The notes under the pieces are model-generated. The model made no database searches, was not told the DNA's origin, and saw only the letters and a program-made list of their open reading frames with translations. Below, piece after piece: positions 42,731 through 51,627 of a stretch of 64,000 nucleotides of DNA. Position 1 is the first letter of the stretch; every line of letters begins with the position of its first letter. The position numbers were made by a program, and so were the translations under genes. Source of the stretch: Pseudomonas sp. B20(2017) (GTDB lineage Bacteria > Pseudomonadota > Gammaproteobacteria > Pseudomonadales > Pseudomonadaceae); NCBI RefSeq assembly GCF_002113125.1, contig NZ_NEJP01000019.1:1-64000 (forward strand). Direction: 5' to 3'.

Positions 42731-42812
42731 TTTCGCGAGCAAGTCGAGTCGTCGCAACGTCGCTCCCACAGAGGAGTGCATTTCAAACGTGGGAGCGAGC
42801 CTGCTCGCGAAG
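42731..42812. repeat. REP pair H, left arm carrying an extra segment
   Basis: The right arm is standard (GTGGGAGCGAGCCTGCTCGC). The left arm reads TTCGCGAGCAAG, then about 15 extra bases (TCGAGTCGTCGCAACG), then TCGCTCCCACA. The outer REP ends are kept but the inner hairpin is changed. It lies at a convergent junction before the ferredoxin gene. Confidence 0.82.
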
Positions 42813-42828
42813 GAGGGCGCCGAAGGAC

Positions 42829-43080
42829 TCAGGCCTTGCCGGTGATCTTGCGGTACTTCTCCATCAACTGTTCTTCAGTCTCCGGATGGGCTTCGTCCAG
42901 TGGAATGCAATCCACCGGGCAGACCTGCTGGCACTGCGGCTCGTCGTAGTGGCCCACGCACTGGGTGCACAGGTTCGGGTCGATCACGTAGATCTCTTCG
43001 CCCTGGGAAATGGCGGCGTTCGGGCACTCGGGTTCGCAGACGTCGCAGTTGATGCAATCGTCGGTGATGATCAGGGACAT
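42829..43080 (-). CDS. YfhL-family 2[4Fe-4S] ferredoxin
   Basis: 83 residues. Two cluster motifs are visible: CINCDVCEPECPNAAI near the N terminus and CTQCVGHYDEPQCQQVCPVDC in the middle. The second has the stretched spacing of Alvin-type (Allochromatium vinosum) ferredoxins, which gives one cluster a very low potential. The C-terminal extension (DEAHPETEEQLMEKYRKI) is also typical. Its redox partner in Pseudomonas is not certain. It lies downstream of coaD on the same strand, with a 100-base gap. Confidence 0.95.
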   Translation of the reverse strand: MSLIITDDCINCDVCEPECPNAAISQGEEIYVIDPNLCTQCVGHYDEPQCQQVCPVDCIPLDEAHPETEEQLMEKYRKITGKA

Positions 43081-43182
43081 GCTAACTCCAGCCGGGGCGG
43101 GGAGCCCGGGCGCTATGAATCAATGCGCGCAATTGTGCCGCATTGGCGCCCGTAGTGCACGCGGGCGCCGTTTGAACGGTCG

Positions 43183-43662
43183 TTACTTCTTGAAGCGCAG
43201 GGTCAGGGCCTCGGCCACCGCCGGGTGGACGAACTTGCTGATATCGCCGCCCAGGGCCGCGATTTCCCGCACCAGGGTCGAGGAAATGAACGAGTAGCGC
43301 TCGGACGGGGTGAGAAACAGACTCTCTACATCCGGTGCCAACTGGCGGTTCATGTTGGCCAGCTGGAATTCGTACTCGAAATCCGACACCGCGCGCAAAC
43401 CACGCAGGAACACGTTGGCGTTCTGCTCTTTGGCGAAATGCGCCAGCAGCGTCGAGAAGCCGACCACTTCCACGTTCGGCAGGTGTTTGGTGACCTCGCG
43501 GGCCAGCTCGACCCGTTGTTCCAGCGGGAACAGCGGATTCTTCTTGGGGCTGGCGGCGACGGCGATGATCACGTGGTCGAACAGGCGCGAGGCGCGTTCG
43601 ACCAGATCGCCATGGCCCTTGGTAATAGGGTCGAAGGTACCTGGGTACAACACTCGGTTCAT
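43183..43662 (-). CDS. coaD: Phosphopantetheine adenylyltransferase
   Basis: 159 residues, normal size. Transfers AMP from ATP to 4'-phosphopantetheine, the penultimate step of coenzyme A synthesis. Signature YPGTFDPITKGHGDLVERA (about residues 6-24), with the TxGH ATP motif, and EYEFQLANMNRQLAPDVE and ISSTLVREIAALGGD near the C terminus. ATG 43662. It is followed by the ferredoxin gene, as in PAO1 (PA0363-PA0362). Confidence 0.97.
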   Translation of the reverse strand: MNRVLYPGTFDPITKGHGDLVERASRLFDHVIIAVAASPKKNPLFPLEQRVELAREVTKHLPNVEVVGFSTLLAHFAKEQNANVFLRGLRAVSDFEYEFQLANMNRQLAPDVESLFLTPSERYSFISSTLVREIAALGGDISKFVHPAVAEALTLRFKK

Positions 43663-43777
43663 CGCGTCGTCCTGGCGGGAATCCGTTGGGGAGTCGGATG
43701 GTATCGCAGCCGTCCCGGTCGGGAAAGTCGCCTGTTGGGTAAGAAAGCACTATAGACGATCGGAACTTTCGTCTTTT

Positions 43778-45373
43778 TCACGGGTTTCTCAACCGTTCGC
43801 CGAGGGATGTCGCCAGTTGCGCCGTCAGACCGTACACCGACAACTGCGGGTTGGCGCCGATGCTGGTGGGGAACAAAGAGCCGTCGTGGATTGACAGATT
43901 GCGCAGCTGATGATGGCGGCCGAGGCTGTCGGTGACGGCGGTTTTCGGGTCCTCGCCCATCGCGCAGCCGCCCATGACGTGGGCGCTGCCCAAGCGTGTG
44001 CGATACAGCTCGAGGCTCAGGCTGTCGATCAATTTGCGGGCCTCTGCCAGGCTGTTCACGTAGCGTGCATCGGCGTGCATTGGCATCACCGCTTTGGCGC
44101 CGCCAGCGAACTGGATTTCCGCCATGCTGTGGAATGAGCGGCGCAAGCCCTCCCAGGTGTAAGGCGAAACCTGATAGTCGAGCACCGGCGAGCCGTCACT
44201 GCGCAACTCGACGCTGCCGCCCTGGCTGTCCGGGTGAAAACCGTCGCGCAGCAGGGCCAGCATCGCGTGGGTGTGCGGCAGGTCCGCCATGTGTTGCGCG
44301 CTTTCCTGACCGAACCCGCCGAGCAACGTGGCGGCCAGCGCCGGATGCAGCGGCGGCACCTCGAGTTTGTAGGCCATCGGGCCAGTGGTGCCGTCCTTCC
44401 ACTGGAAATGATCCGAGTAGATCGACTGCGGTGCCCCGTAAAACGGGTTGATGACCTCGTCGAAGCGCCCGGCGGACATGTTCACCGGGTGCAGGAATGT
44501 ACGCTTGCCCAGCCGTTTGTGAGGATCCGGCGCGTCCGAGCGTAGCAGCAGCGCCGGGCTGTTGATTCCGCCGCCGGCCAGCACGTAATGCCGCGCCTTG
44601 ACGGTGATCGTGCGTCCAGTCGGCTCGACGCAGCGTTCGTCCATCGCCACGCATTGCAGGCCGGTGACCTTGTCGCCGCTGATCAAAAGCTTTTCGGCCC
44701 GGGCCAGATAGAGCAGTTCGCCACCCTTTTCCAAAGTCGCCGGAATGGTCGTGACCATCATCGATTGCTTGGCGTTGGTCGGGCAGCCCATGCCGCAATA
44801 GCCGAGATTCCAGCAGCCGCGCACGTTGCGCGGGATTACGTGCCAGCTGTAGCCGAGCTGTTCGCAGCCTTTGCGGATCACGTCATTGTTGGCGTTGGGC
44901 GGCACCCTCCACGGGGCGACGCCGAGGCGTTGCTCCATTTTTTCGAACCACGGGGCCATGTCGGCGGGGCTGTGGCCTTTGACGTTGTGTTCTTTGGCCC
45001 AGTGTTCGAGGGTCGGCTCGGGCGTGCGAAAGCTCGATGTCCAGTTGATCAGGGTGGTGCCGCCGACTGCGCGGCCCTGAAGGATGGTGATCGCGCCGTC
45101 CTTGCTCATGCGACCGATGCCTTCCTGGTAGAGGCTGCTGTAGGCCTGATCTTCCAGCAGTTTGAAATCGCTGCTGGTCTTGAGCGGGCCTTCTTCGATC
45201 AGCAGCACCTTGTAGCCGGCGGCGCTGAGGATTTCCGCCGTGGTGCCGCCACCGGCGCCGCTGCCGATAATGGCGACGTCGGCTTCCAGGGTCAGCTCAT
45301 CGGTGAGTTGCGCGCCGTTGTAGGTTTTCCAGCCACGGGCAAGGCCTTCGCGAAACGGGTCGGGTACGGGCAT
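43778..45373 (-). CDS. laoA: GMC-family long-chain alcohol dehydrogenase, LaoA-like
   Basis: 531 residues. GMC flavoprotein with the FAD motif VAIIGSGAGGGTTAEILSAA (about residues 34-53) and a C-terminal substrate-binding region with SAHVMGGCAMGEDP and DGSLFPTSIGANPQLSVYGL. It corresponds by position and partners to PA0364, reported as LaoA, which oxidises long-chain alcohols formed from SDS and n-alkanes. It is the last gene of a laoC-laoB-laoA run on the minus strand. The laoB stop and laoA start are about 40 bases apart. Cholesterol oxidases share this fold and are an alternative. Confidence 0.87.
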   Translation of the reverse strand: MPVPDPFREGLARGWKTYNGAQLTDELTLEADVAIIGSGAGGGTTAEILSAAGYKVLLIEEGPLKTSSDFKLLEDQAYSSLYQEGIGRMSKDGAITILQGRAVGGTTLINWTSSFRTPEPTLEHWAKEHNVKGHSPADMAPWFEKMEQRLGVAPWRVPPNANNDVIRKGCEQLGYSWHVIPRNVRGCWNLGYCGMGCPTNAKQSMMVTTIPATLEKGGELLYLARAEKLLISGDKVTGLQCVAMDERCVEPTGRTITVKARHYVLAGGGINSPALLLRSDAPDPHKRLGKRTFLHPVNMSAGRFDEVINPFYGAPQSIYSDHFQWKDGTTGPMAYKLEVPPLHPALAATLLGGFGQESAQHMADLPHTHAMLALLRDGFHPDSQGGSVELRSDGSPVLDYQVSPYTWEGLRRSFHSMAEIQFAGGAKAVMPMHADARYVNSLAEARKLIDSLSLELYRTRLGSAHVMGGCAMGEDPKTAVTDSLGRHHQLRNLSIHDGSLFPTSIGANPQLSVYGLTAQLATSLGERLRNP

Positions 45374-45415
45374 CGATCAGGTTCTCTTATTATTGTTTTG
45401 TGTGGGTCGCCAGGC

Positions 45416-45961
45416 TCAAACGGCGGGCGGGCCGGGGTAACCGCAATGGGCCCAGGAATCGGCGCGGGTGTACCAGGCCATCATCACCATTTGCAGCAAT
45501 GAGCTGTGGCCCATGCGCAGCAGGCTCAGCGAGCTGTTTTCCCAGCGCTCGAGGAAGTGACGGATCGCCTCGGGGCTGGCGTTTTCCCAACTGCCCCAGA
45601 TTCCGGTCAATGGCCCGCGCGTCACCGCCATGCCCAGCACGTCGAACAGTTGCCGGGTGAGCTTGAGCATTTCCGGCGACAGGTGATCGAGGCTGTAATC
45701 CAGCGACTTCAGGGTTCCATCGACAGCGGCGGGCATCTTTTCCGCTGCGACTGCGCCATCGAGCATCACTGGAATCAGCGCGCGCAGAAACAGCAGATCG
45801 CCGCTGCGCAACGTGGCGAATCCGTTGGCCGATACGCTCGACGAACAGCCACTGAGACTGGCACCAAGGCCAGCGGTAGCAAGGAAAGCCGTGGCGCCGA
45901 GGCTGAATTTCAGCAGGCCACGGCGCGACAGGGCAGGTGTTTCGGTCAGGCTTGGGTGCAT
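45416..45961 (-). CDS. laoB: Tat-exported small subunit or partner of LaoA
   Basis: 181 residues with a twin-arginine signal (LSRRGLLKFSLGATAFLATA, about residues 12-31) and a lipobox-like SGC soon after. The remainder is helical (DLLFLRALIPVMLDG, DYSLDHLSPEMLKLT). Its position between an ALDH and a GMC flavoenzyme matches PA0365, reported as LaoB and needed with LaoA for alcohol oxidation. Small Tat subunits often carry the large flavoenzyme to the periplasm by a hitch-hike, as with gluconate dehydrogenase; LaoA has no signal of its own, so this is a plausible inference here. Confidence 0.85.
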   Translation of the reverse strand: MHPSLTETPALSRRGLLKFSLGATAFLATAGLGASLSGCSSSVSANGFATLRSGDLLFLRALIPVMLDGAVAAEKMPAAVDGTLKSLDYSLDHLSPEMLKLTRQLFDVLGMAVTRGPLTGIWGSWENASPEAIRHFLERWENSSLSLLRMGHSSLLQMVMMAWYTRADSWAHCGYPGPPAV

Positions 45962-45985
45962 TGTTGTTATTACCCGGCGGTGACG

Positions 45986-47416
45986 TTAGCGAATGAACAG
46001 TTTCTGGATCAGTTTCTGAATCGATTTGCCGTAGGGCGGGTAGATCAGCTTCGCCGCGTTGAAGCGCTGTTTGACCAGCACGCCCTTGGCCTTGCTGAAC
46101 GTCAGAAAACCTTCGTGCCCGTGGTAATGGCCCATGCCCGACGGGCCGATGCCGCCGAACGGCATGTCATCCTGCGCCACATGCAGCAGCGTGTCGTTGA
46201 GGCAGACGCCACCGGAATGGGTTTCGCTGAGTACGCGTTTCTGTTCGCGTTTGTCGTAGCCGAAGTAGTAAAGAGCCAGAGGACGTGGCCGCTGATTGAT
46301 GTAAGCAAATGCCTGATCCAGATCCTGATACGGCACGATCGGCAGCAGCGGGCCGAAGATTTCGTCCTGCATCACCGTCATCTCATCGCTGACATTCAGC
46401 AGCAGGCTGTGCGGCATGCGCCGGCCCTGGCCTTGGTCGAACAATGGAATCAGCAACGCGCCCTTGCTGGTGGCGTCGCTGAGGTAGCTGTTCAGTCGCG
46501 CCAGTTGGCGCTCGTTGATGATAGCGGTGTAGTCCGGGTTGTCGGCGAGTGTCGGATAAAACCCGCGCACGGCCTGGCGATAGGCTTCGACGAAGCCGCC
46601 GACCCGTTCTTCCGGCACTAATACGTAGTCCGGCGCCACGCAGGTCTGGCCTGCGTTGAGGGTCTTGCCGAAGGCGATGCGTTCGGCGGCGTCCTTGAGC
46701 GGCACGTCGTGGGAGACGATGGCCGGGGACTTGCCCCCCAGTTCCAGCGTTACCGGCGTCAGGTTTTCTGCCGCCGCGCGCATCACGTGCCTGCCGACGC
46801 TGGTGGAGCCGGTAAACAGCAGGTGATCGAAGCGCATTTTCGAAAACGCCACGCCGACATCGGCCTCGCCGAGCACCACGCACACCAGATCTTCGGGGAA
46901 GATCCGCGCCAGCAGTTCCTTGAGCAGCAGGCCGGTGGCCGGGGTCGCTTCGCTAAGTTTCAGCATCACCCGGTTGCCGGCCGCGAGCGCGCCGGTCAAC
47001 GGGCCGATGGCGAGGAACAGCGGGTAGTTCCACGGCACGATGACGCCGACCACGCCCAGCGGCTGGTACACGACTTTCGCCGAGGCCGGCTGGAAAGCCA
47101 CACCCACTTTGCGCCGTGAAGGTTTCATCCATTGACTGATGTGCTGGCTGGCGTAGTGAATGCCGTGCAGGCTCGGCATCAGTTCGGCGAGCAGGGTTTC
47201 ATCGGCGCTGCGGTGGCTGAAGTCGGAGCTGATGGCGTCGATCAGGGCCTGCCGTTCGCTGCTCAGCAAATCGCGCAGGGCCTTGAGCCATTGCTGGCGC
47301 TGGGCCGCAGGCGGCATCGGGTTGGCGGCGTAAGCGGCACGCTGCGCATCGAACAGCCGATTGAGCTCTTCCAGCGGCTGTTGCAGCGTTTGCAGGTAGG
47401 CAATATCGGCAGTCAT
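45986..47416 (-). CDS. laoC: Aldehyde dehydrogenase, LaoC-like (coniferyl-aldehyde type)
   Basis: 476 residues of the ALDH superfamily. Catalytic Glu in TLELGGKSPAIV and nucleophile Cys in LNAGQTCVAPDYVLV; the cofactor region is GVIVPWNYPLFLAIGPLTGALA. General annotation is coniferyl aldehyde dehydrogenase, but the operon with a GMC alcohol dehydrogenase and the PAO1 equivalent PA0366 (LaoC) favour long-chain aldehyde oxidation. It is first in the operon, divergent from the TetR-type laoR gene, with a palindrome in between. Confidence 0.88.
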   Translation of the reverse strand: MTADIAYLQTLQQPLEELNRLFDAQRAAYAANPMPPAAQRQQWLKALRDLLSSERQALIDAISSDFSHRSADETLLAELMPSLHGIHYASQHISQWMKPSRRKVGVAFQPASAKVVYQPLGVVGVIVPWNYPLFLAIGPLTGALAAGNRVMLKLSEATPATGLLLKELLARIFPEDLVCVVLGEADVGVAFSKMRFDHLLFTGSTSVGRHVMRAAAENLTPVTLELGGKSPAIVSHDVPLKDAAERIAFGKTLNAGQTCVAPDYVLVPEERVGGFVEAYRQAVRGFYPTLADNPDYTAIINERQLARLNSYLSDATSKGALLIPLFDQGQGRRMPHSLLLNVSDEMTVMQDEIFGPLLPIVPYQDLDQAFAYINQRPRPLALYYFGYDKREQKRVLSETHSGGVCLNDTLLHVAQDDMPFGGIGPSGMGHYHGHEGFLTFSKAKGVLVKQRFNAAKLIYPPYGKSIQKLIQKLFIR

Positions 47417-47451
47417 TGTCAGCTCCGGAGGTGTTGTTGTGAGGAACTTTT

Positions 47452-47467
47452 TAGAGTCTATGCTCTA
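47452..47467. promoter_or_regulatory. Possible LaoR operator over the laoC promoter
   Basis: The inverted repeat TAGAG-TCTATG-CTCTA lies in the laoC/laoR gap. On the minus strand a TTGACT -35 box is followed by the palindrome and an AT-rich -10 (about CTAAAA), so a bound repressor would block laoC transcription. TetR proteins usually bind such palindromes. Confidence 0.5.
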
Positions 47468-47562
47468 GAAAGTCAAATGGCTTCCTTGCGCATCCTGGTT
47501 TTATCCCGTTCCGGTTAGGTCGTAAGATGCCCCCCAACGCACTCTGAATTAAAGCTCAAGCC

Positions 47563-48234
47563 ATGGCCCCACGGATCAAAACCAGCGAGCGCATCGTGCA
47601 GAACAGCCTCGAGCTGTTCAATCAGCAGGGCGAGCGCAGCATCAGCACCAATCACATCGCCGCCCACATGGAGATTTCTCCGGGCAATCTGTACTACCAC
47701 TTCCCCAACAAGCAGGCGATCATCGCCGTGTTGTTCAGTGAGTACGAAAGCCTGGTGGACAGCTTCCTGCGTCCGCCCCAGGGCCGTGCCGCGACGGTCG
47801 AAGACAAGCGTTTCTATCTCAAGGAACTGCTGTCGGCGATGTGGCGCTACCGTTTCCTGCACCGCGATCTCGAGCACCTGCTCGACAGCGATCCGGATCT
47901 GGCCGGGCGTTACCGGCGCTTTTCCCAGCGCTGCGTGATTCAGGGCGCGGCGATCTACGAAGGTTTCGTTGCCGCCGGGATCCTGAAGATGGACCGGGTG
48001 CAGATCGAATCCCTGACCCTCAACGCGTGGATCATCCTTACCTCGTGGGTGCGCTTCCTGTGCACGACCCGGGAGAATTCCAATCACCTCAGCGAGCAGG
48101 CCATCAAACGTGGCGTGTATCAGGTGTTGGTGCTGGAAGCAGGGTTCGTCACCGAGCAGGCCCGCGATGAGGTCAACGCCTTGTTCGAAGAGTTCTACGT
48201 GCCGCTGGCCCAAGCCCTCGAAGAAAGACCGTAA
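47563..48234 (+). CDS. laoR: TetR/AcrR-family repressor, LaoR-like
   Basis: 223 residues. N-terminal TetR helix-turn-helix (KTSERIVQNSLELFNQQGER, then HIAAHMEISPGNLYYHFPNK) and a long helical ligand domain. Its place divergent from laoC matches PA0367, reported as LaoR, the repressor of the lao genes that responds to long-chain alcohol metabolites. The gap of about 145 bases before it holds a 16-bp palindrome overlapping the laoC promoter. The downstream sulfurtransferase gene starts 28 bases after its stop. Confidence 0.88.
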   Translation: MAPRIKTSERIVQNSLELFNQQGERSISTNHIAAHMEISPGNLYYHFPNKQAIIAVLFSEYESLVDSFLRPPQGRAATVEDKRFYLKELLSAMWRYRFLHRDLEHLLDSDPDLAGRYRRFSQRCVIQGAAIYEGFVAAGILKMDRVQIESLTLNAWIILTSWVRFLCTTRENSNHLSEQAIKRGVYQVLVLEAGFVTEQARDEVNALFEEFYVPLAQALEERP

Positions 48235-48262
48235 TTCCATTTCCTCACTGGAGTCGTTCGCT

Positions 48263-49117
48263 ATGCCGATTGCGCAACTGATCAGCCCGACCGCACTGGA
48301 TGCCCGCAAGGCGCAACCGGGGCTGGTGATTCTCGATTGCCGTTTTGCCCTCGAAGATCCGGATTACGGCCAGCGCAGCTACGCCGAGGGGCACATTGCC
48401 GGGGCACATTTCGCCGATCTTGAGCGCGACCTCAGCGGCCCGGTGACCAAGGGTGTGACCGGTCGCCATCCGCTGCCGGAGCCGGCGGCGCTGATTGATC
48501 GCCTGCAAGCCTTCGGCATCAACAACGACAGCGACGTGGTTCTGTATGACGACGGCCCGGGCGCCTATGCGGCGCGGGCCTGGTGGTTGCTGGCGTGGCT
48601 GGGCAAGCGCGACGGCGTGTTCATTCTCGATGGCGGGCTCAAGGCCTGGCATGCGGCGGGGCTGCCGCTGAGTCTTGATCCACCGTCAGCGGCCCGGGGC
48701 AACTTCAGTGGCCAGCCGGACATGAGCCTGCTGCTCAGCGCCGAGCAATTGCAGCAGCGCCTCGGCCAGCCGGCCTTGACCCTGCTCGATGCCCGCGCCT
48801 TGCCGCGTTTCAAGGGTGAGGTTGAGCCGATCGACCCGATCGCCGGGCACATTCCCGGTGCGCAATGCGCGGCGTTTACCGACAATCTGGGGAGCGACGG
48901 GCGTTTCCTGCCGGCTGATCAGCTCAAACAGCGTTTCGCCGCGAAACTCGGCGAGCGTTCGCCGGCCGATCTGGTGGCGTATTGCGGCTCCGGTGTGACG
49001 GCGTGTCACAACCTGTTCGCCCTGTGCCTGGCGGGTTACCCGTTGGGTGCGCTGTATGCCGGATCGTGGAGCGAGTGGATCAACGAGCCGTCGCGCGGTA
49101 TCGCCACCGGCGAGTAA
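48263..49117 (+). CDS. sseA: 3-Mercaptopyruvate/thiosulfate sulfurtransferase, two rhodanese domains
   Basis: 284 residues. Two tandem rhodanese domains; only the second has a catalytic cysteine, in VAYCGSGVTACHN. The loop CGSGVTA is typical of mercaptopyruvate sulfurtransferases, whereas thiosulfate rhodaneses carry CRxGxT. It would move sulfur from 3-mercaptopyruvate to a thiol or cyanide. The start is ATG 48263. It follows laoR with a short gap and is convergent with the AraC gene, whose stop codon lies four bases away. Confidence 0.9.
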   Translation: MPIAQLISPTALDARKAQPGLVILDCRFALEDPDYGQRSYAEGHIAGAHFADLERDLSGPVTKGVTGRHPLPEPAALIDRLQAFGINNDSDVVLYDDGPGAYAARAWWLLAWLGKRDGVFILDGGLKAWHAAGLPLSLDPPSAARGNFSGQPDMSLLLSAEQLQQRLGQPALTLLDARALPRFKGEVEPIDPIAGHIPGAQCAAFTDNLGSDGRFLPADQLKQRFAAKLGERSPADLVAYCGSGVTACHNLFALCLAGYPLGALYAGSWSEWINEPSRGIATGE

Positions 49118-49121
49118 ACGC

Positions 49122-49952
49122 TCAGCGATCCAGCCGCGCACTGCGATAGGCCGCCGGCCCCACGCCGTAAACCTGTTTGAACTGCCGGCTCAGATGGCTC
49201 TGGTCGGCAAATCCCAGCTGCGTGGCGACTTCCACCGGCAGGCAGCCGCTCTGCAACAAGCTCCGCGCGCAGGCGATCCGCTGCTGCATCAGCCAGCTGT
49301 GCGGCGGCATGCCGGTGGCGCGGCGGAACACCCGGGCGAAGTGGAAGGGCGAGAGATTCACCGCCGCCGCGAGTTCTTCCAGTGAAGGCGGCGCCGCCAG
49401 TTGCGCGTGCAACAACTCCTTGGCCAGCGCCACCGCGCGGTGCTCTTTGCCGGGATTGCCGTTGATCTGCACCGCCGCGTGACGCTGCAACAGCAACATC
49501 ATCATTTCGCGCCACACGGTTTGCTGCTGCAACGCGGTGGCGGGGCTTTCCAGCAGGCGATGCAACTGACAGAAACCGTTGACCAGATCCGGATCGCGAT
49601 ACAGCGTCGCGCCGAAAGCCGGCATCGGTGCGGTCGGCAGTTCCAGTTCATTCAACAACGCGACGATCTGCCCGGTGTCGGGATAAAACGCCCGGTATAG
49701 CCAGCCGTCCTCGGTGCCCTTGTGGCCGTTATGCACCTCGTCCGGATTGATCAGCACCAGCGTGCCGCTGCCCGCCAGGTGTTCGGCGCCGCGATAACGG
49801 TAGCGCTGGGCGCCGGCCATGATCATGCCGATCACATAACCATCGTGGACGTGCGGGGCGAAACGATGCTCGATGTAGCGCGCGGTCAACAGCTCGACCC
49901 CGGCCAGCGGCGCGGCTTGCCAGAATCGGATCGACTCGCCCTGATCGTTCAT
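49122..49952 (-). CDS. AraC-family transcription regulator
   Basis: 276 residues. N-terminal cupin-like sensing domain (HRFAPHVHDGYVIGMIMAGAQRYRYRG, split here into HRFAPHVHDGY and GAQRYRYRG) and a C-terminal AraC helix-turn-helix pair (SLEELAAAVNLSPFHFARVF and VEVATQLGFADQSHLSRQFK). The ligand is unknown. The start is ATG 49952; the frame is open for 48 codons upstream, where it overlaps the hydrolase gene antisense-free but in another frame, so translation there is unlikely. It begins four bases after the stop of the upstream alpha/beta hydrolase gene. Confidence 0.88.
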   Translation of the reverse strand: MNDQGESIRFWQAAPLAGVELLTARYIEHRFAPHVHDGYVIGMIMAGAQRYRYRGAEHLAGSGTLVLINPDEVHNGHKGTEDGWLYRAFYPDTGQIVALLNELELPTAPMPAFGATLYRDPDLVNGFCQLHRLLESPATALQQQTVWREMMMLLLQRHAAVQINGNPGKEHRAVALAKELLHAQLAAPPSLEELAAAVNLSPFHFARVFRRATGMPPHSWLMQQRIACARSLLQSGCLPVEVATQLGFADQSHLSRQFKQVYGVGPAAYRSARLDR

Positions 49953-49956
49953 GACC

Positions 49957-50955
49957 TCACCCGCGCCCTGCGTTCGCCAGCCACTGCGGAATCCGTCGTT
50001 CCAGGTAATAACCCGGCTGGCGGAGCGTGCCGTCGACGAAACCGACATGTCCGCCCTTGTTCTGCAATTCGAATTGCGTCGTGGCCGACAGCTCACTGGT
50101 CTGTGGCAGGCTGTGGGGGAACACGAACGGGTCGTCCGCCGCCTGAATGATCAGGGTCGGCGTGCGGATCTCGCCGAGAAAGTAACGGCTCGACGCGCGG
50201 CGATAGTAATCCTCGGCATCGACGAAACCGTGCAGCGGCGCAGTCACCCGGCCATCGAAATCCCAGAAGGTGCGCATGTTTTCCAGTGAACCGAGGGCGG
50301 CCAGCGCGGCAATGCCGTCCTCTCGCCCGTCGTGCTGGAACTGGCGCTGCTTGTTCTTGATGTAGGCCACCATCTCGCGCATGAAGTGCGCCTGATAGAC
50401 CTTCGAGAAACCTTGGCCGATACGGTCGGCGCATTGATCGAGGCGAAACGGCACCGACACCGCCACCGCACCGAGCACGCCGCTGGCGCTGCCGGTTTCC
50501 CCCAAATGTTTGAGCAGCACGTTGCCGCCGAGGGAATAGCCAACCGCATACAGCGGCGCCAGTGGCCGCTTGGCTTTCAGGTGGCGGATGGTTTCGGCGA
50601 GGTCTTCGCTGGCGCCGGAATGGTAGCTGCGCGGCAACAGATTCGGCTCGCCGGAACAGCCGCGCCAGTTCAGCGCGACACTGGCCCAGCCCTGCGCGGC
50701 GAGGGCTGCCTGGATTCCCGCGACGTAAGGCGAATTTGAAGAACCGGTCAGCCCGTGCAGTACCAGCACTAATGGCGCTTCAGCGCTGTGCGGGCCGTGC
50801 CAGTCGAGGTCGAGAAAGTCGCCGTCGTCCAGCCACAGCCGTTCGCGCTGGCGATCAAGGTGCACGGTTTTGCGCCACAGCGGCCCCCACAAGGTTTGCA
50901 GGTGCGGATTGCCGAGGCCGAAGGCGGGGATGAACGGTTTTGACGAAGGGGACAC
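49957..50955 (-). CDS. YheT-family alpha/beta hydrolase
   Basis: 332 residues. Begins with FIPAFGLGNPHLQTLWG, typical of the YheT/EMB8 family. The nucleophile elbow is VGYSLGGNVLLKHLGE, the acid lies in IQAADDPFVFP, and the histidine in NKGGHVGFVDG. A short-chain esterase or lipase activity is expected; the natural substrate is not known. The start is GTG 50955. Positional equivalent of PA0368. It lies upstream of the AraC gene with a very tight junction. Confidence 0.9.
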   Translation of the reverse strand: MSPSSKPFIPAFGLGNPHLQTLWGPLWRKTVHLDRQRERLWLDDGDFLDLDWHGPHSAEAPLVLVLHGLTGSSNSPYVAGIQAALAAQGWASVALNWRGCSGEPNLLPRSYHSGASEDLAETIRHLKAKRPLAPLYAVGYSLGGNVLLKHLGETGSASGVLGAVAVSVPFRLDQCADRIGQGFSKVYQAHFMREMVAYIKNKQRQFQHDGREDGIAALAALGSLENMRTFWDFDGRVTAPLHGFVDAEDYYRRASSRYFLGEIRTPTLIIQAADDPFVFPHSLPQTSELSATTQFELQNKGGHVGFVDGTLRQPGYYLERRIPQWLANAGRG

Positions 50956-51018
50956 GATTGCTCTCGATGCAGCGCAGCGAGCCTCGGCTGAGACTCGCCG
51001 CTTTTTCAGGCCGGTCGG

Positions 51019-51627
51019 TTAACCGGCACTCACTGCCATACGTTGCCACAACGCGTAATGCACCTGCCCGGATTTCTGCTCGCGGTGCAGGCGCCAGTTG
51101 CCCGGCAGGCCGAGGGTCGATGGCGCGGTTTCGCTTTCAGTGTAGATCCACGAATCTTCGGCCAGCCATTGGCGCTCTTCCAGCAGCGTGCACACGGCGG
51201 GCAGCAGGTTCTGGTTGAACGGCGGGTCGAGGAACACCAGGTCGAACGCGGTCGCAGTCTGGGTTTCCAGGTAGCGCAGGGCGTCGGCGGTCTGCACGTG
51301 ACCGTTGGTGCAGCGCAGCGTGCCGAGGTGTTCTTTCAGGCTGGAGACCGCGACGTGGCTGGCATCCAACGCCTGGCCCATGGCCGCGCCACGGGACAGC
51401 GCTTCCAGAAACAGCGCGCCGCTGCCGGCGAACGGATCGAGCACCTTGGCTCCGGCGACATAGGGCGCGAGCCAGTTGAACAGGGTTTCGCGCACGCGGT
51501 CCGGCGTCGGACGCAGGCCCGGCGCATCAGGAAAACTCAGTTTGCGGCTGCGCCATTCACCGCCGATGATGCGCAACTGGTTCACACCGTTGTGCAGTTT
51601 TTGTACAGGTTTCTTTGGACTGGCCAT
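51019..51627 (-). CDS. rsmD: 16S rRNA (guanine-966-N2)-methyltransferase
   Basis: 202 residues, normal size. The start NQLRIIGGEWRSRKLSFPD, the SAM loop VLDPFAGSGALFLEALSRGA and the catalytic motif FLDPPFNQNL (NPPY-like DPPF) define RsmD, which methylates G966 of 16S rRNA. Its start overlaps the stop of the upstream M16 peptidase gene by one base, so the two are translationally linked. Relatives of the ftsY-linked rsmD gene are common next to ftsYEX. Confidence 0.96.
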   Translation of the reverse strand: MASPKKPVQKLHNGVNQLRIIGGEWRSRKLSFPDAPGLRPTPDRVRETLFNWLAPYVAGAKVLDPFAGSGALFLEALSRGAAMGQALDASHVAVSSLKEHLGTLRCTNGHVQTADALRYLETQTATAFDLVFLDPPFNQNLLPAVCTLLEERQWLAEDSWIYTESETAPSTLGLPGNWRLHREQKSGQVHYALWQRMAVSAG

